A DNA stretch of 64,000 bases from CAZFLM01 sp964519955 (GCA_964519955.1 CAZFLM010000013.1:1-64000); one strand, 5' to 3'; shown: positions 17,431 through 28,761, counted from the first letter of the stretch. Notes: generated from the letters alone by a model not told the origin. Numbers and translations: made by a program.

Positions 17431-18597
17431 TCAGGGCAGCTCGGTGCCCTCCGAGAGCACCGCAAGGAAGCGCGTGTACTCGTACACGCGGCCATAGGCC
17501 CGCCCGGTGACCTCGCGAACGATGCCGAGCGCCGACAACGCCCGCAGACAGGCCATCACCGTCTGATGCGTCAGGTTGGTGCGCCGCGCCAGGCTAGGCG
17601 CGGAGGTCATCGGCCGGCGGGTCAGGGCCTCGTGGATGACCGCGACCGACGGCCGCGACCGTACAGCCGACTGGATGGCGGCCCGGTCTGCCTCCCGTAT
17701 CTCCAAGAGGCGGTCGGCGGCCTGGGTGGCCGCGGCAGCCGTGTCGCGAGCGCCGGCGAGGAAGTACCGCACCCACTGCTCCCACGCGCCCTCCGTCCTC
17801 ACACGCTGGAGGAGATCGTAGTATGTGTCTCTCGTCCGCTTGAAGTGGAGGCTCAGGTAGAGCAGCGGATGCCGAAGTACGCCTTCGTGCATCAGCATCA
17901 GCGTGATAAGCAATCTGCCGACGCGCCCATTGCCGTCCTGGAACGGGTGGATGGTCTCGAACTGCGCGTGAGCGAGTGCGGCACGGACAAGGGCCGGGGT
18001 GTTGTCCGCCCGCGCGTGGATGTACTTCTCCAAGTCCGCCATGCATCCCACTACCTCCTGGGGAGGCGGAGGCACGTATGCGGCGTTGCCCGGCCGCGAG
18101 CCGCCTATCCAGTTCTGTGAGGTCCGATACTCGCCTGGGGCCTTCTCGCTTCCGCGCCCGGCGGCCAGAAGCTCCCCGTGCAGCGCCCTGACCAGACGCA
18201 TGGTGAGGGGCTCGCCCGACCGCATTCGGGCTACCCCCAGGTCGATGGCCGCAACGTAGCGAGACACCTCATGCACCGCGTCCACCGGCACGCCTGGCAC
18301 AGCATCCGCCTCGAACAGGAGCAGTTCGGACAGCGTGGACTGCGTGCCCTCGATCTGAGACGAGACGAGGGCCTCCTTGCGCACATAGTAGTAGAGGAAC
18401 AGCGCCACGTCAGGCAAGACGGATGCCATGCCGTCCAGCCTGCCGATGGCCTGGTCCGCTTGGGACAGCAGGCGCTGCAGCGCGTCATCCAGACGCACCG
18501 GCGGCCGCGGCGGCAACGGGTTGGGCACGAAGGACCGATAATGCTCCGACACTGTCGCCCCCGGCACTAGGATTCCCTGGAGACCTCGTGGCATCAT
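17431..18597 (-). CDS. Fic family protein with C-terminal winged-helix region
   Basis: Probable AMP-transferase of 388 residues. An N-terminal Fic-N region contains S-S-Q-I-E-G (residues 79-84), the autoinhibitory glutamate motif of class II Fic proteins. The catalytic loop is complete: H-P-F-Q-D-G-N-G-R-V-G-R at 217-228 with catalytic His 217. The C-terminal 80 residues (L-A-R-R-T-N-L-T-H-Q-T-V) look like a winged-helix DNA-binding domain, so it may repress its own promoter. No separate small antitoxin gene is present, consistent with internal inhibition. It is divergent from the HAD gene across a region with phased repeats. Confidence 0.92.
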   Translation of the reverse strand: MMPRGLQGILVPGATVSEHYRSFVPNPLPPRPPVRLDDALQRLLSQADQAIGRLDGMASVLPDVALFLYYYVRKEALVSSQIEGTQSTLSELLLFEADAVPGVPVDAVHEVSRYVAAIDLGVARMRSGEPLTMRLVRALHGELLAAGRGSEKAPGEYRTSQNWIGGSRPGNAAYVPPPPQEVVGCMADLEKYIHARADNTPALVRAALAHAQFETIHPFQDGNGRVGRLLITLMLMHEGVLRHPLLYLSLHFKRTRDTYYDLLQRVRTEGAWEQWVRYFLAGARDTAAAATQAADRLLEIREADRAAIQSAVRSRPSVAVIHEALTRRPMTSAPSLARRTNLTHQTVMACLRALSALGIVREVTGRAYGRVYEYTRFLAVLSEGTELP

Positions 18598-18733
18598 ATC
18601 CCCCGTGCGCGAGCCATGGCCGACCGATCGCGCGGTGTTGACAGATTGTCAAGCGCTTACAATGTACTACACAGATTGTGAATTCGTGGCCCAGGATTTA
18701 CAATCTCTGCGTGAAAGGACCACCTCACACCCA
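18598..18733. promoter_or_regulatory. divergent fic / HAD control region with phased repeats
   Basis: This 136-nt region is visibly more A+T-rich than its surroundings. ACAGATTGT occurs at 18641-18649 and again exactly 30 nt later at 18671-18679; the inverted core ACAATCT follows at 18700-18706. The first copy sits in a perfect TTGACA-GAT-TGTCAA inverted repeat (18638-18652). The roughly three-turn spacing suggests operator sites on one DNA face. The most economical regulator is the Fic protein through its C-terminal winged helix; that link is inference. Confidence 0.55.
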
Positions 18734-19561
18734 ATGACCGCCACCAGTCCCGCATCCATCGAGATCGCCAACCCGGACGCACCGCATGGCCGCACCCGCT
18801 TCGTGCTCTTCGACTTCGACGGTACGCTCTCGCTGATCCGCGAAGGGTGGCAGGGGGTGATGATCCCCTACTTCGTCGAAGTGCTGATGAACACGCCGGA
18901 GCACGAGGACGAAGCCGGCATCGAGGAGGTCGTCCGCGACTTCGTCACCCGGCTGACCGGCAAGCAGACGATCTATCAGTGCTTCGCGCTGGCGGACGAG
19001 GTGAAGAAGCGCGGCGGCGTTCCGCTGGAGGCGCTGGAGTACAAGCACGAGTACCTGCGGCGGCTCTGGGTGCGCATCGAGCACCGCGTGGCCGGGCTGA
19101 AGAGCGGGGAGCTGAACCCGGACGACTTCATGGTGCGCGGATCGCGGGCGCTGCTGGAGGCGCTGACGGAGCGCGGCGCGACCGTCTACCTGGCGAGCGG
19201 CACCGATGAGCAGTTCGTGCTCGACGAGTCGGCCGCGCTGAGGGTCGAGCACTACTTCGGGCCGCGCATCTACGGGGCGCTCGACCGTTACCAGGATTTC
19301 TCGAAGCAGCAGATCATCGACAAGATCCTGCGCGAGAACGACCTGCATGGCTCGGAGTTGGCGGTCATCGGCGACGGCTACGTGGAGATCGAGAACGGGA
19401 AGGGCGTGGGCGGCATCGCGGTGGGCCTCGCCAGCGACGAGGCGAACCCGGGCGGCATCGACGAATGGAAGCGCGGCAGGCTGCTTCAGGCCGGCGCGGA
19501 CATCATCATCCGCGACTACGCCGACCTACCGGCGCTGATGGCGTACCTGTTCGGGGAGTAG
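18734..19561 (+). CDS. HAD-superfamily hydrolase
   Basis: A 275-residue soluble phosphatase-type protein. Motif I is L-F-D-F-D-G-T (residues 25-31) with the nucleophilic aspartate; motif II is L-A-S-G-T; the lysine of motif III is in the K-Q-Q-I-I segment; motif IV is I-G-D-G-Y. A sizeable helical cap lies between motifs I and II, as in phosphoglycolate-phosphatase relatives. The substrate cannot be told from sequence. ATG 18734 is the first start in front of the conserved domain. A hairpin (19574-19605) follows. Confidence 0.87.
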   Translation: MTATSPASIEIANPDAPHGRTRFVLFDFDGTLSLIREGWQGVMIPYFVEVLMNTPEHEDEAGIEEVVRDFVTRLTGKQTIYQCFALADEVKKRGGVPLEALEYKHEYLRRLWVRIEHRVAGLKSGELNPDDFMVRGSRALLEALTERGATVYLASGTDEQFVLDESAALRVEHYFGPRIYGALDRYQDFSKQQIIDKILRENDLHGSELAVIGDGYVEIENGKGVGGIAVGLASDEANPGGIDEWKRGRLLQAGADIIIRDYADLPALMAYLFGE

Positions 19562-19573
19562 GCGCGAACGGAG

Positions 19574-19605
19574 GCGGCCCTGTCGCGCCGACGGGGCGGG
19601 GCCGC
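19574..19605 (+). terminator. stem-loop after the HAD gene
   Basis: GCGGCCC at 19574-19580 pairs with GGGCCGC at 19599-19605; the intervening sequence is GC-rich and can add further pairs. It lies between convergent genes and could serve both strands. Confidence 0.45.
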
Positions 19606-19706
19606 ATCACCTCGTCGGCATCGCATCCGCAGGCCGGCGCGGGCGCAGGCCACGCGCTCCATCACTGTCGCGCCTCGGAACCCGGCGCGTGGCGGGCGGC
19701 CCGGCC

Positions 19707-20639
19707 CTACTCCTTCGGCGGCAGCGACTTCCGGTCGCCGCCCCGGATGCGGCGTGCAACGTTGCGAGCCGAGACCCTCGCATCCTCCATCGCCTCGCGG
19801 TAGTAGCGGTTGATCTGGGCGCGGGTCGGCCGCTGCCCCATCGCGTAGAACCGGCGGAGCGCCTCACCAAGGGCCGCCGTGCCGGCATAGGCGATGGCCC
19901 CGCGCGCCACCAGCCCTACGCCACCCGGAACCACTCCCACCACCTCGCGGGCCACCGCGCGCCAGCCGAACGCGTTGCCCAGCAGCGGCGCCAGGTCCTT
20001 CGCACGGTCGCGCAGCTCAAGGGACTGTCCATGCGCCGCGGCGAGGCGGAACAGCATCAGCGCCTGGTTCTTCGCGAGCATCAGCATGTCGCCGACGGCC
20101 GCCGTGGGCAGCAGGAGCCCGAGGATCGGGAAGATGCCCGGCAGCGCGTTCACCATCGCGAACTCGGCGTTGGCCAGCGCCGTGTCGCGCACGATGCGGC
20201 GCGACACCTCGGGGCGGAAGCCTGGGAAGCGCCGGGCAAGCGTGAGCGCCAGATCGGGGCGGTCGTCCAGGATACGCTCGACAGTCCGGTCCCAATCGCC
20301 GATATCCGCCACGCGGTAGAGCACGACCCCGGGCGGCGCCTCCGTGCGGCCGCCCCCCGCGTCGATGACCACGTCGTACATGCCGGCCTGTTGCGGGAAG
20401 CCGGCTGCAGCCGCCGTGGAATCGAACACACGCAGCTCGGGATGGACGACGGACGACTCGTCGCCGGCGTAGAGACTGCTTAGTGCCTGTCTGCGGGCGT
20501 CCTCCGCCCCGACGAGCGCCACCGTCACCGGCACGCGGGCCTCGCCCGAGATGGCGCCGACGGAGACGGTCTTGAGGATGTCCCAGGTGGACTTGGCTCG
20601 ACCCAGACTGGCCATGGCGCTGTGCTGCTCCCTCTGCAC
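19707..20639 (-). CDS. DUF697-type membrane-associated protein
   Basis: A 310-residue protein. The N-terminal half looks like a remnant or partner of a P-loop-type fold (V-T-V-A-L-V-G-A-E-D) without an intact GKS/T motif. The C-terminal half has hydrophobic stretches (F-P-I-L-G-L-L-L-P-T-A-A-V-G-D and V-V-G-V-V-P-G-G-V-G-L-V-A-R-G) separated by an A-K-N-Q-A-L-M helix, the DUF697 arrangement normally fused to or encoded beside small GTPases. No GTPase is adjacent here. Function unknown. It is divergent from the deacetylase gene at 20780. Confidence 0.7.
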   Translation of the reverse strand: MQREQHSAMASLGRAKSTWDILKTVSVGAISGEARVPVTVALVGAEDARRQALSSLYAGDESSVVHPELRVFDSTAAAAGFPQQAGMYDVVIDAGGGRTEAPPGVVLYRVADIGDWDRTVERILDDRPDLALTLARRFPGFRPEVSRRIVRDTALANAEFAMVNALPGIFPILGLLLPTAAVGDMLMLAKNQALMLFRLAAAHGQSLELRDRAKDLAPLLGNAFGWRAVAREVVGVVPGGVGLVARGAIAYAGTAALGEALRRFYAMGQRPTRAQINRYYREAMEDARVSARNVARRIRGGDRKSLPPKE

Positions 20640-20675
20640 GCCAGCCGCGTGCGTACCACTACCGACGGAGGCCGC

Positions 20676-20698
20676 GGGCCCGGCGTTTCAGCGGGCCC
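20676..20698. other. short GC-rich hairpin in a divergent intergenic region
   Basis: GGGCCCG (20676-20682) pairs with CGGGCCC (20692-20698) around a nine-base loop. It lies 37 nt upstream of the DUF697 gene start and 82 nt before the deacetylase start, so it could be an operator or a leader hairpin; nothing else identifies it. Confidence 0.3.
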
Positions 20699-20779
20699 CC
20701 TGGTGATTATGGCGGATTGGTCGTACGCGACCTTGCGGCGGAGCCTCCGCAGGGCGCATAATGGCGTGCGAGGAGCCAA

Positions 20780-21667
20780 ATGAAGCGTTGGGTGCGATGG
20801 TCTCTGGTGGTAGCTGCAGTGCTGGTGGTTGGCGGCGCGCTCACGCTGCGTGAGATGACCGGCTCGTGGCGCCTCGCGTTCAGCAGGTCGTACTGGAACA
20901 GCCGCCTGTACGGCAAGGCTGACTACGACGCAGGCAATGGGATCCTGCGCCACGGGAACCCCAAGTACCACGAGATAGCCCTCACGTTCGACGACGGGCC
21001 CCACACCGGCACCGGCGACCACCTGCTCGACGTGCTGCAGCGGGAGAACGTACACGCTACGTTCTTCGTCGTCGGCGTACGGATGAAGCAGCGGCCAGAC
21101 CTGGTGCGGCGCATGCTGGCAGAGGGGCACGAGGTCGGCAACCACACCTTCGACCATCTCCGGCTGGACGAGCTGAAGCCGGAGAAGATCCGCAGCGAAC
21201 TCGTCTACAACGACATCAACCTCTGCCGGATCACCCGCAGGCACTTCGGTCTCTTGAGGCCGCCCGGGGTTCGATACAACGCGAAGGTCATCAAGGTTGC
21301 CCGCAGCCTGAACTACCAGATCATCTCGTGGGGCGTGGCCGGCAAGGACTTCGAGCCGCAAACACCCGACTACATCGTCAGCCAGGTCCTAAAGGGCACG
21401 ATTGGCGGTAGTATAATCCTGCTGCACGATGAGTACCCAGCCACCGTCGAGGCGTTGCCACGCATCATCGCGGCGCTGAAGCGCGACGGCTACAAGTTCG
21501 TGACGATCCCGGAGATGCTCGCGCACCTGCCCCGGCCGGTCATCGTTCCGTCAACGGTCGCCACGAACCCTCAGACACTAACAGCACACGGGCCGATGCG
21601 CGTCGCCCATGCGAGAACCGGCATTCATGCCGGGAACTTGGGCGGAGCGGCGCTCCGTAATCCGTAA
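20780..21667 (+). CDS. polysaccharide deacetylase (NodB homology domain)
   Basis: A 295-residue membrane-anchored or exported carbohydrate esterase family 4 enzyme, expected to remove acetyl groups from peptidoglycan or another N-acetylated glycan. An N-terminal membrane segment (about 8-24) precedes the domain. Motif 1 is T-F-D-D-G-P (69-74), the zinc histidines are in H-T-F-D-H (His 122, His 126), motif 3 is R-P-P-G (160-163), W184 is in motif 4 and the motif 5 histidine is in L-L-H-D-E (216). All catalytic positions are present. gaggag precedes ATG 20780. The sigma factor gene follows after 20 nt, so the cell-envelope enzyme and the ECF system may share a transcript. Confidence 0.93.
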   Translation: MKRWVRWSLVVAAVLVVGGALTLREMTGSWRLAFSRSYWNSRLYGKADYDAGNGILRHGNPKYHEIALTFDDGPHTGTGDHLLDVLQRENVHATFFVVGVRMKQRPDLVRRMLAEGHEVGNHTFDHLRLDELKPEKIRSELVYNDINLCRITRRHFGLLRPPGVRYNAKVIKVARSLNYQIISWGVAGKDFEPQTPDYIVSQVLKGTIGGSIILLHDEYPATVEALPRIIAALKRDGYKFVTIPEMLAHLPRPVIVPSTVATNPQTLTAHGPMRVAHARTGIHAGNLGGAALRNP

Positions 21668-21687
21668 ACGTGGAGGGCAGGCGCGTC

Positions 21688-22266
21688 ATGGACTTTGCCA
21701 GGGCGTGGACCGACGAGGCGCGTGGCGACCGCAGTGAGTTCGATGAGCTGGTGCGGCGATGCCACCGCCAGGCCTATAATGTCGCCTACCGGATGGCGGG
21801 CAACCATGCCGACGCCGAAGACCTGACTCAGGAAGCGTTCGTTCGCGCGTACCGCTTCTTCGACAGGTACAACCGCCGGATGCCGTTCGAGAACTGGCTG
21901 TACCGCATCATCTCGAACGTGTTCATCGACGAGTTGCGCAGGCGGCCCAAGGCCCGGATGCAGTCGCTGGACCAGCCGGTGAACACGGCCAGCGGCGCGA
22001 CCGACGTGCTGCTCGAGATCCCCGACTCCACCGCGGACCCGGAGCGGCTGGCATGTGAAGCGCAGCTCGAAGAGCCGCTGCAGCGGGCGCTGGACGCACT
22101 GCCGCCGGAGTTCAAGCAGGCAGTCATCCTGGCGGACATCGAGGGGATGTCGTACGAGGAGATCGCGGAAGCGATGGGGTGCTCGCTGGGAACAGTCCGG
22201 TCGCGCCTGCACCGTGGACGCAAGTCGCTGCGAAACCGCATCCGCGGCTTCCTGCCAACCCAGTGA
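21688..22266 (+). CDS. ECF RNA polymerase sigma factor (RpoE group)
   Basis: A 192-residue sigma-70 family protein with only regions 2 and 4. Region 2 contains Y-R-M-A-G-N-H-A-D-A-E-D-L-T-Q-E-A-F-V-R-A-Y, and region 4 contains P-P-E-F-K-Q-A-V-I-L-A-D-I-E-G-M-S-Y-E-E-I-A followed by the G-T-V-R-S-R-L-H-R-G-R recognition helix. An anti-sigma gene begins 13 nt downstream and an RseB-like gene follows, giving the same order as the rpoE-rseA-rseB operon. ATG 21688 (M-D-F-A-R-A-W) fits the family start; ggaggg lies upstream. Confidence 0.95.
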   Translation: MDFARAWTDEARGDRSEFDELVRRCHRQAYNVAYRMAGNHADAEDLTQEAFVRAYRFFDRYNRRMPFENWLYRIISNVFIDELRRRPKARMQSLDQPVNTASGATDVLLEIPDSTADPERLACEAQLEEPLQRALDALPPEFKQAVILADIEGMSYEEIAEAMGCSLGTVRSRLHRGRKSLRNRIRGFLPTQ

Positions 22267-22279
22267 GTGGAGTGGACGT

Positions 22280-22867
22280 GTGAACTGTCGTCGCGTGAAC
22301 AGCCTTCTGTCGGCCTATATCGATGGCGAACTGGCCGGAGTCGAGCAACTTCAGATCCGCGATCACTTACGGGAGTGCGCCGACTGCTCCGAGGAGCACG
22401 AGTCGCTCCTGAGCACGAAGCGACTTCTCTCCGGCGTTCGCTCGGCAATGCCGAAGACCGACCTGGAGACGCGCATACTGGCTCGCGTGGCTCAGGAGCG
22501 CTCGACGCCCCGCCCGCTGTCCCGCGCCAGGGCCTGGTGGTCGGTTGAAACGCCCGGTTGGCGGCTGCGGCTTGGATTCGGTACAGTCGGGGCCGCCGTC
22601 GCGTTGGCCGCCCTCGCCGCCGCGGTTCGCCCACTGCCCGACGGACAGCTCCACACCCGCTCGCTTGCCGAGATGTCGAGCCGTCCCATTGCCGCCGAGC
22701 CCGACGTGCCGGTCGGCGACATTCGGATGCTGCACGAGGTGTGGCAAGGCCCGCAGGCCGCCGGCGCGCACGGGCTGGATGTCAGCATCGCCAAGGACAG
22801 CAGCGCCACCCCGCAGATTCAGCCCGACCTCGCCCCGGCGACGCTGGCCGACATCGGGCCTCGCTAG
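22280..22867 (+). CDS. anti-sigma factor with zinc-finger HxxxCxxC motif
   Basis: A 195-residue single-pass membrane protein. The N-terminal zf-HC2/anti-sigma domain has H-L-R-E-C-A-D-C (His 29, Cys 33, Cys 36), then a helical linker and one membrane segment at about 97-116. The extracytoplasmic tail of about 80 residues would be the sensing part. It should bind and silence the ECF factor encoded immediately upstream. GTG 22280 is supported by ggag seven bases upstream. Regulated proteolysis is the usual release mechanism in this family; no dedicated protease gene is adjacent. Confidence 0.88.
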   Translation: MNCRRVNSLLSAYIDGELAGVEQLQIRDHLRECADCSEEHESLLSTKRLLSGVRSAMPKTDLETRILARVAQERSTPRPLSRARAWWSVETPGWRLRLGFGTVGAAVALAALAAAVRPLPDGQLHTRSLAEMSSRPIAAEPDVPVGDIRMLHEVWQGPQAAGAHGLDVSIAKDSSATPQIQPDLAPATLADIGPR

Positions 22868-23017
22868 CCGGTCATCCTCTAGAGCGGAAGCGATCGACTG
22901 ACCGACCGTATGGGCGAGTTGCAGAGCCGGCCGTGGCTGCACGGTCGGACGTGGCCCGGAACATGCGCAACTCACCGAGAGGCGCGGCGGCAGTGTCGCC
23001 CCGCGAGTGCCTTGAGC

Positions 23018-24343
23018 GTGGCCAAACGTCGAGCATCTAGCAACCAGCACCTACCCCCGGTTGGTCCGCCCCCCCGGCGACAGCGCGCTTGTCGCGCCCT
23101 CTGCTTCGCGTTTGCCGCAGCACTGTGCACCTGCGTCGTCAGCGCATCCGCCGACACGCCCAGCGTGGCCCGTCTCGTCGAGCAGATGGTCCGGGCGCAG
23201 CGCGGAGTGAACCTGCGCGGCCGGCTGACAGTGGTATCCACGTCGCGGAACAGCCCCTCTCGCACGACCGTCAACCGCATCGTCCGGCGGGCCGACGGCT
23301 CGGCCCTGACCGTCTGCGAGGGCCCCGGGCCGGGCGCTGGCAGCTCTGTCGAGGAACGCGACGGGTGGGTCAAGCGCTACGAGCCCACCTCGAACACAGT
23401 GACCATCAACCGCGGTCTGCCGTACGCCAGCGACACAGCCTCGATCAGGCGCCGCGCGAGCAGGATTCTGCGCAACTACCGTGTCACGTATCAGGGCACC
23501 GACGAGTGCGCGGGGCGCAAGTGCTACCGGCTCCAGGCCGACCCGCGCGACCCGATGGGAAGGCCCGTGCAGGTCTGGGTTGATGCGGCGACCGGCGCCG
23601 AGCTGTGGCGCCTGGAGAGCGACCGGCAAGGCAATACGCTCGGCCTCTCGTTCTTCAGCTCGGTGTCATTTCCCGCGACCATCCGCGCGAGCGAGGTCGC
23701 CTATCGGTATCCGCGTCAGGCGCGCCGCGACTCCGTCTGCCGTACGCCGATGCTCTCCAGCCTCAAGCACGTGCGCGAGGCGGCCGGCTTCGAGGTCCAC
23801 GCGCCCGCGTTCCTGCCGCTCGGCTACGAATTTGAGCGCGGCGCTGTCGTGGAGATGTCGGGTAGACGCATCGCATGCCTCATCTTTGGCGACGGCATGA
23901 CCACGCTGACGGTGAGCCAGATCAGGCCGACGCCGGGACGCCCCAAGGGCTACCGCACCTGCAAGATCCTCGATGGACCCTTGGGCGAATCGATCACCCT
24001 CTACGGCCGCGAGAGCCTCAACATCCAGGTCGTCGGCCACCTCGATCCGCAGGCGCTCGCAATGGTTGCCGAGTCGATCGACCCGGCGCGGGAGCAGACG
24101 GCCATACGCGCTCTGTCGCTTCGCTTCGCGGCCCCGCCATCCGAGCTGATGCGGCTGCGCGACCGCGGCATGCGGCTCGACGCGCTGGCAGCGCTGCTGT
24201 CGATGCGGCAGCAGACCGGGCGCAGTCTCGCCACCCTCGCCAGGCTCCTGGCCGGCGGCGACGACTGGCGTTCGCTCGCGGGGCGCCTGCACATCCCCGC
24301 CGAGCGCGTTATCCGGCAGTGCCGCACGCTGCGAGTCCCGTGA
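23018..24343 (+). CDS. MucB/RseB-like sigma-factor regulatory protein
   Basis: A 441-residue exported protein. A signal peptide (A-L-C-F-A-F-A-A-A-L region, cleavage near A-S-A-D) precedes an L-V-E-Q-M-V-R-A-Q-R-G-V-x-L-R-G start typical of the LolA-like N-terminal domain of RseB/MucB, followed by the second domain with Y-E-P-T and W-R-L-E-S strands. A further C-terminal part of about 80 helical residues is additional. In the known system RseB binds the periplasmic tail of the anti-sigma factor. Here it is the third gene of the sigma/anti-sigma cluster. GTG 23018 places the start a normal distance before the signal peptide. Confidence 0.75.
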   Translation: MAKRRASSNQHLPPVGPPPRRQRACRALCFAFAAALCTCVVSASADTPSVARLVEQMVRAQRGVNLRGRLTVVSTSRNSPSRTTVNRIVRRADGSALTVCEGPGPGAGSSVEERDGWVKRYEPTSNTVTINRGLPYASDTASIRRRASRILRNYRVTYQGTDECAGRKCYRLQADPRDPMGRPVQVWVDAATGAELWRLESDRQGNTLGLSFFSSVSFPATIRASEVAYRYPRQARRDSVCRTPMLSSLKHVREAAGFEVHAPAFLPLGYEFERGAVVEMSGRRIACLIFGDGMTTLTVSQIRPTPGRPKGYRTCKILDGPLGESITLYGRESLNIQVVGHLDPQALAMVAESIDPAREQTAIRALSLRFAAPPSELMRLRDRGMRLDALAALLSMRQQTGRSLATLARLLAGGDDWRSLAGRLHIPAERVIRQCRTLRVP

Positions 24344-24366
24344 TCGGCGGCTCGCGGCGGCCCCGA

Positions 24367-24395
24367 TTGCGGCCACACGCCTCGTTTGGTATACT
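24367..24395 (+). promoter_or_regulatory. sigma-70-type promoter upstream of the FmdB-like gene
   Basis: TTGCGG at 24367-24372 and TATACT at 24390-24395 are separated by exactly 17 bp. The start site would fall near 24402, giving a leader of about 50 nt before ATG 24452. A second TATACT at 24804-24809, without a good -35 box, lies just before the FKBP gene. Confidence 0.55.
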
Positions 24396-24451
24396 CCCCT
24401 GACCGGAGGGCCGCTTTCGGCCTCCATGGTCCACCGCACGGAGTTCTAGGC

Positions 24452-24811
24452 ATGCCCATCTTCGAGTTCACTTGCGACGGCTGCGGAAAGCGGTTCAGCG
24501 CCCTGGTCGGGGTGGTGGCGAACCCCAAGCCCGCCGCCTGCCCACGCTGCGGCGGCAGCGCACTCACCAAGCAGGTCTCCCGGTTCTCGCGCGTCCGGTC
24601 CGAGGACGAGGCTCTCGACAGCCTGACGGACGAATCGAAGTACGGAGACATCGAGAACGACCCCAAGGCGATGCGCAACTGGGTCCGCGACATGGGTAAG
24701 GCCATGGACGAGGACATGGACGACGACCTCGAGCAGGCGCTCGAGGAAGAGCTGTCGGGCAAGTCGTCGCCGGATGGTGAAGGCGGCGGCGCGGACGACA
24801 CCGTATACTAG
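24452..24811 (+). CDS. FmdB-family zinc-ribbon protein
   Basis: A 119-residue protein. The N-terminal zinc ribbon M-P-I-F-E-F-T-C-D-G-C-G-K-x-F followed by C-P-R-C-G-G-S is the FmdB/CxxC regulatory family pattern. The C-terminal half is strongly acidic (D/E-rich, low complexity). The family is widespread, and its proposed regulatory role in amide metabolism is not proven. ATG 24452 begins exactly at the family start. It is followed 31 nt later by the FKBP gene. Confidence 0.85.
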   Translation: MPIFEFTCDGCGKRFSALVGVVANPKPAACPRCGGSALTKQVSRFSRVRSEDEALDSLTDESKYGDIENDPKAMRNWVRDMGKAMDEDMDDDLEQALEEELSGKSSPDGEGGGADDTVY

Positions 24812-24842
24812 ACTGGCAAGTAGGCAAGAGAGGACACCCACC

Positions 24843-25328
24843 ATGAAGCGATGTGCCGCACTACTGGCCGCGGGCCTGCTCGTTGGGCTCGTTGCGAGCG
24901 CGAGCGCCGCCCCCGGCGACAAGAGCAAGCCCGCCCCCAAGACCAAGCCTCCGGCCGCCAAGCCCGCCGCAAAGGCGAGCGCCGCGCCGAAGACCGTGAC
25001 GACCAAGTCCGGCCTGCAGTATCAGGACATCAAGGTCGGCAAGGGCAAGTCGCCCAAGTTGGGGCAGACCGTGGTCGTGCACTACACGGGCTGGCTCACG
25101 AACGGCAAGAAGTTCGACAGCAGCCGGGATCGCAACGAGCCGTTCGAGTTCCCCATCGGCGTGAGCGCGGTCATCCAGGGCTGGGACGAGGGCGTCATGA
25201 CGATGAAGGTCGGCGGCCGGCGCAAGCTGACCATCCCCGGCAAGCTCGGCTACGGCCCATCGGGCAACGGCCCGATCCCGCCGAACGCGACCCTGATCTT
25301 CGACGTGGAGTTGCTCGGCATCAAGTAG
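24843..25328 (+). CDS. exported FKBP-type peptidyl-prolyl cis-trans isomerase
   Basis: A 161-residue protein with a signal peptide (about 1-22, ending A-S-A-S-A-A), a Lys/Pro/Ala-rich linker (25-52) and one FKBP domain. The domain has the core strands V-V-V-H-Y-T-G-W-L, F-D-S-S, P-F-x-F, V-I-Q-G-W-D-E-G-V and the terminal P-N-A-T-L-I-F-D-V-E-L-L. It should assist folding of exported proteins. agagagga precedes ATG 24843. Confidence 0.94.
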   Translation: MKRCAALLAAGLLVGLVASASAAPGDKSKPAPKTKPPAAKPAAKASAAPKTVTTKSGLQYQDIKVGKGKSPKLGQTVVVHYTGWLTNGKKFDSSRDRNEPFEFPIGVSAVIQGWDEGVMTMKVGGRRKLTIPGKLGYGPSGNGPIPPNATLIFDVELLGIK

Positions 25329-25422
25329 ACAATGGACCGCGGTCGCCCGAGCCGATGTGGGCTTCACGCCCCAGAAGCTCGGGCGCCGCACCGTGCTGGC
25401 AGGACGGATCGGAGGAACGGCC

Positions 25423-26043
25423 ATGACATCCGTATCGACGGAGCCGGTCGACACCGGTCGAGAGCGCATGACGTTCGACGAGTACTGCGACTGGCTGGAC
25501 CCTGAGACGCACGCCGAACTGGTACGCGGGGAGGTCGTCATGCACAGTCCCGTGTCATTGCCGCACGCGAACGCCTCGGCGTTCCTGTTGTTCCTGATCC
25601 AGGGCCATGTCAGCGCAAATGGCCTCGGAACCGTCCTTTGCGATCCCTTCCAGATGCGCCTCGGGGAGGACGAGAGCCGCGCGCCGGACATCATGTTCGT
25701 CGCCTCCGCGCACCGCGACCGGCTGAAGAACACGTACCTGGACGGCCCGGCCGACCTGGTCGTGGAGATCGTCAGCCCGTCGAGCGTCGGGCGCGACCGG
25801 GGCGAGAAGTACTACGCCTACGAGAAGGCCGGGGTGCGCGAGTACTGGATCGTCGACCCGGAGCGCGAGCGCGCCGAGTTCCACGTGCTCAACGTGCACG
25901 GGATCTACGATCAGTTGGCGGTCTCGCCTGAAGGCAAGCTGGAGAGCGTGGTGCTGGAAGGCTTCTGGCTGAACGTGTCGTGGCTGTGGCAGGACCCCAT
26001 GCCGAGCGCCCTACAGTGTCTCAAGGAGATCGGCGCCCTATGA
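25423..26043 (+). CDS. Uma2/DUF820 family protein (putative PD-(D/E)XK nuclease fold)
   Basis: A 206-residue protein of the DUF820/Uma2 family, predicted to have a restriction-endonuclease-like fold. Characteristic segments are M-T-x-D-E-Y, H-A-E-L-V-R-G-E-V-V, A-P-D-I-M-F-V, D-L-V-V-E-I-V-S-P-S and the helix-strand R-E-Y-W-I-V-D-P. The acidic residue in A-P-D-I and the E-I-V-S-P-S glutamate are the usual catalytic candidates. The family is expanded in some phyla, but its biological role is unknown. ggagga lies six bases before ATG 25423. Confidence 0.88.
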   Translation: MTSVSTEPVDTGRERMTFDEYCDWLDPETHAELVRGEVVMHSPVSLPHANASAFLLFLIQGHVSANGLGTVLCDPFQMRLGEDESRAPDIMFVASAHRDRLKNTYLDGPADLVVEIVSPSSVGRDRGEKYYAYEKAGVREYWIVDPERERAEFHVLNVHGIYDQLAVSPEGKLESVVLEGFWLNVSWLWQDPMPSALQCLKEIGAL

Positions 26044-26070
26044 CGAGCCGCCATGCGGCAGGAGACTGAC

Positions 26071-28761
<2,691 letters not shown>

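Noticed and set aside
21413..21418. Perfect TATAAT inside the deacetylase gene.
   Set aside because: No -35 element at a suitable distance, and it lies within conserved coding sequence.
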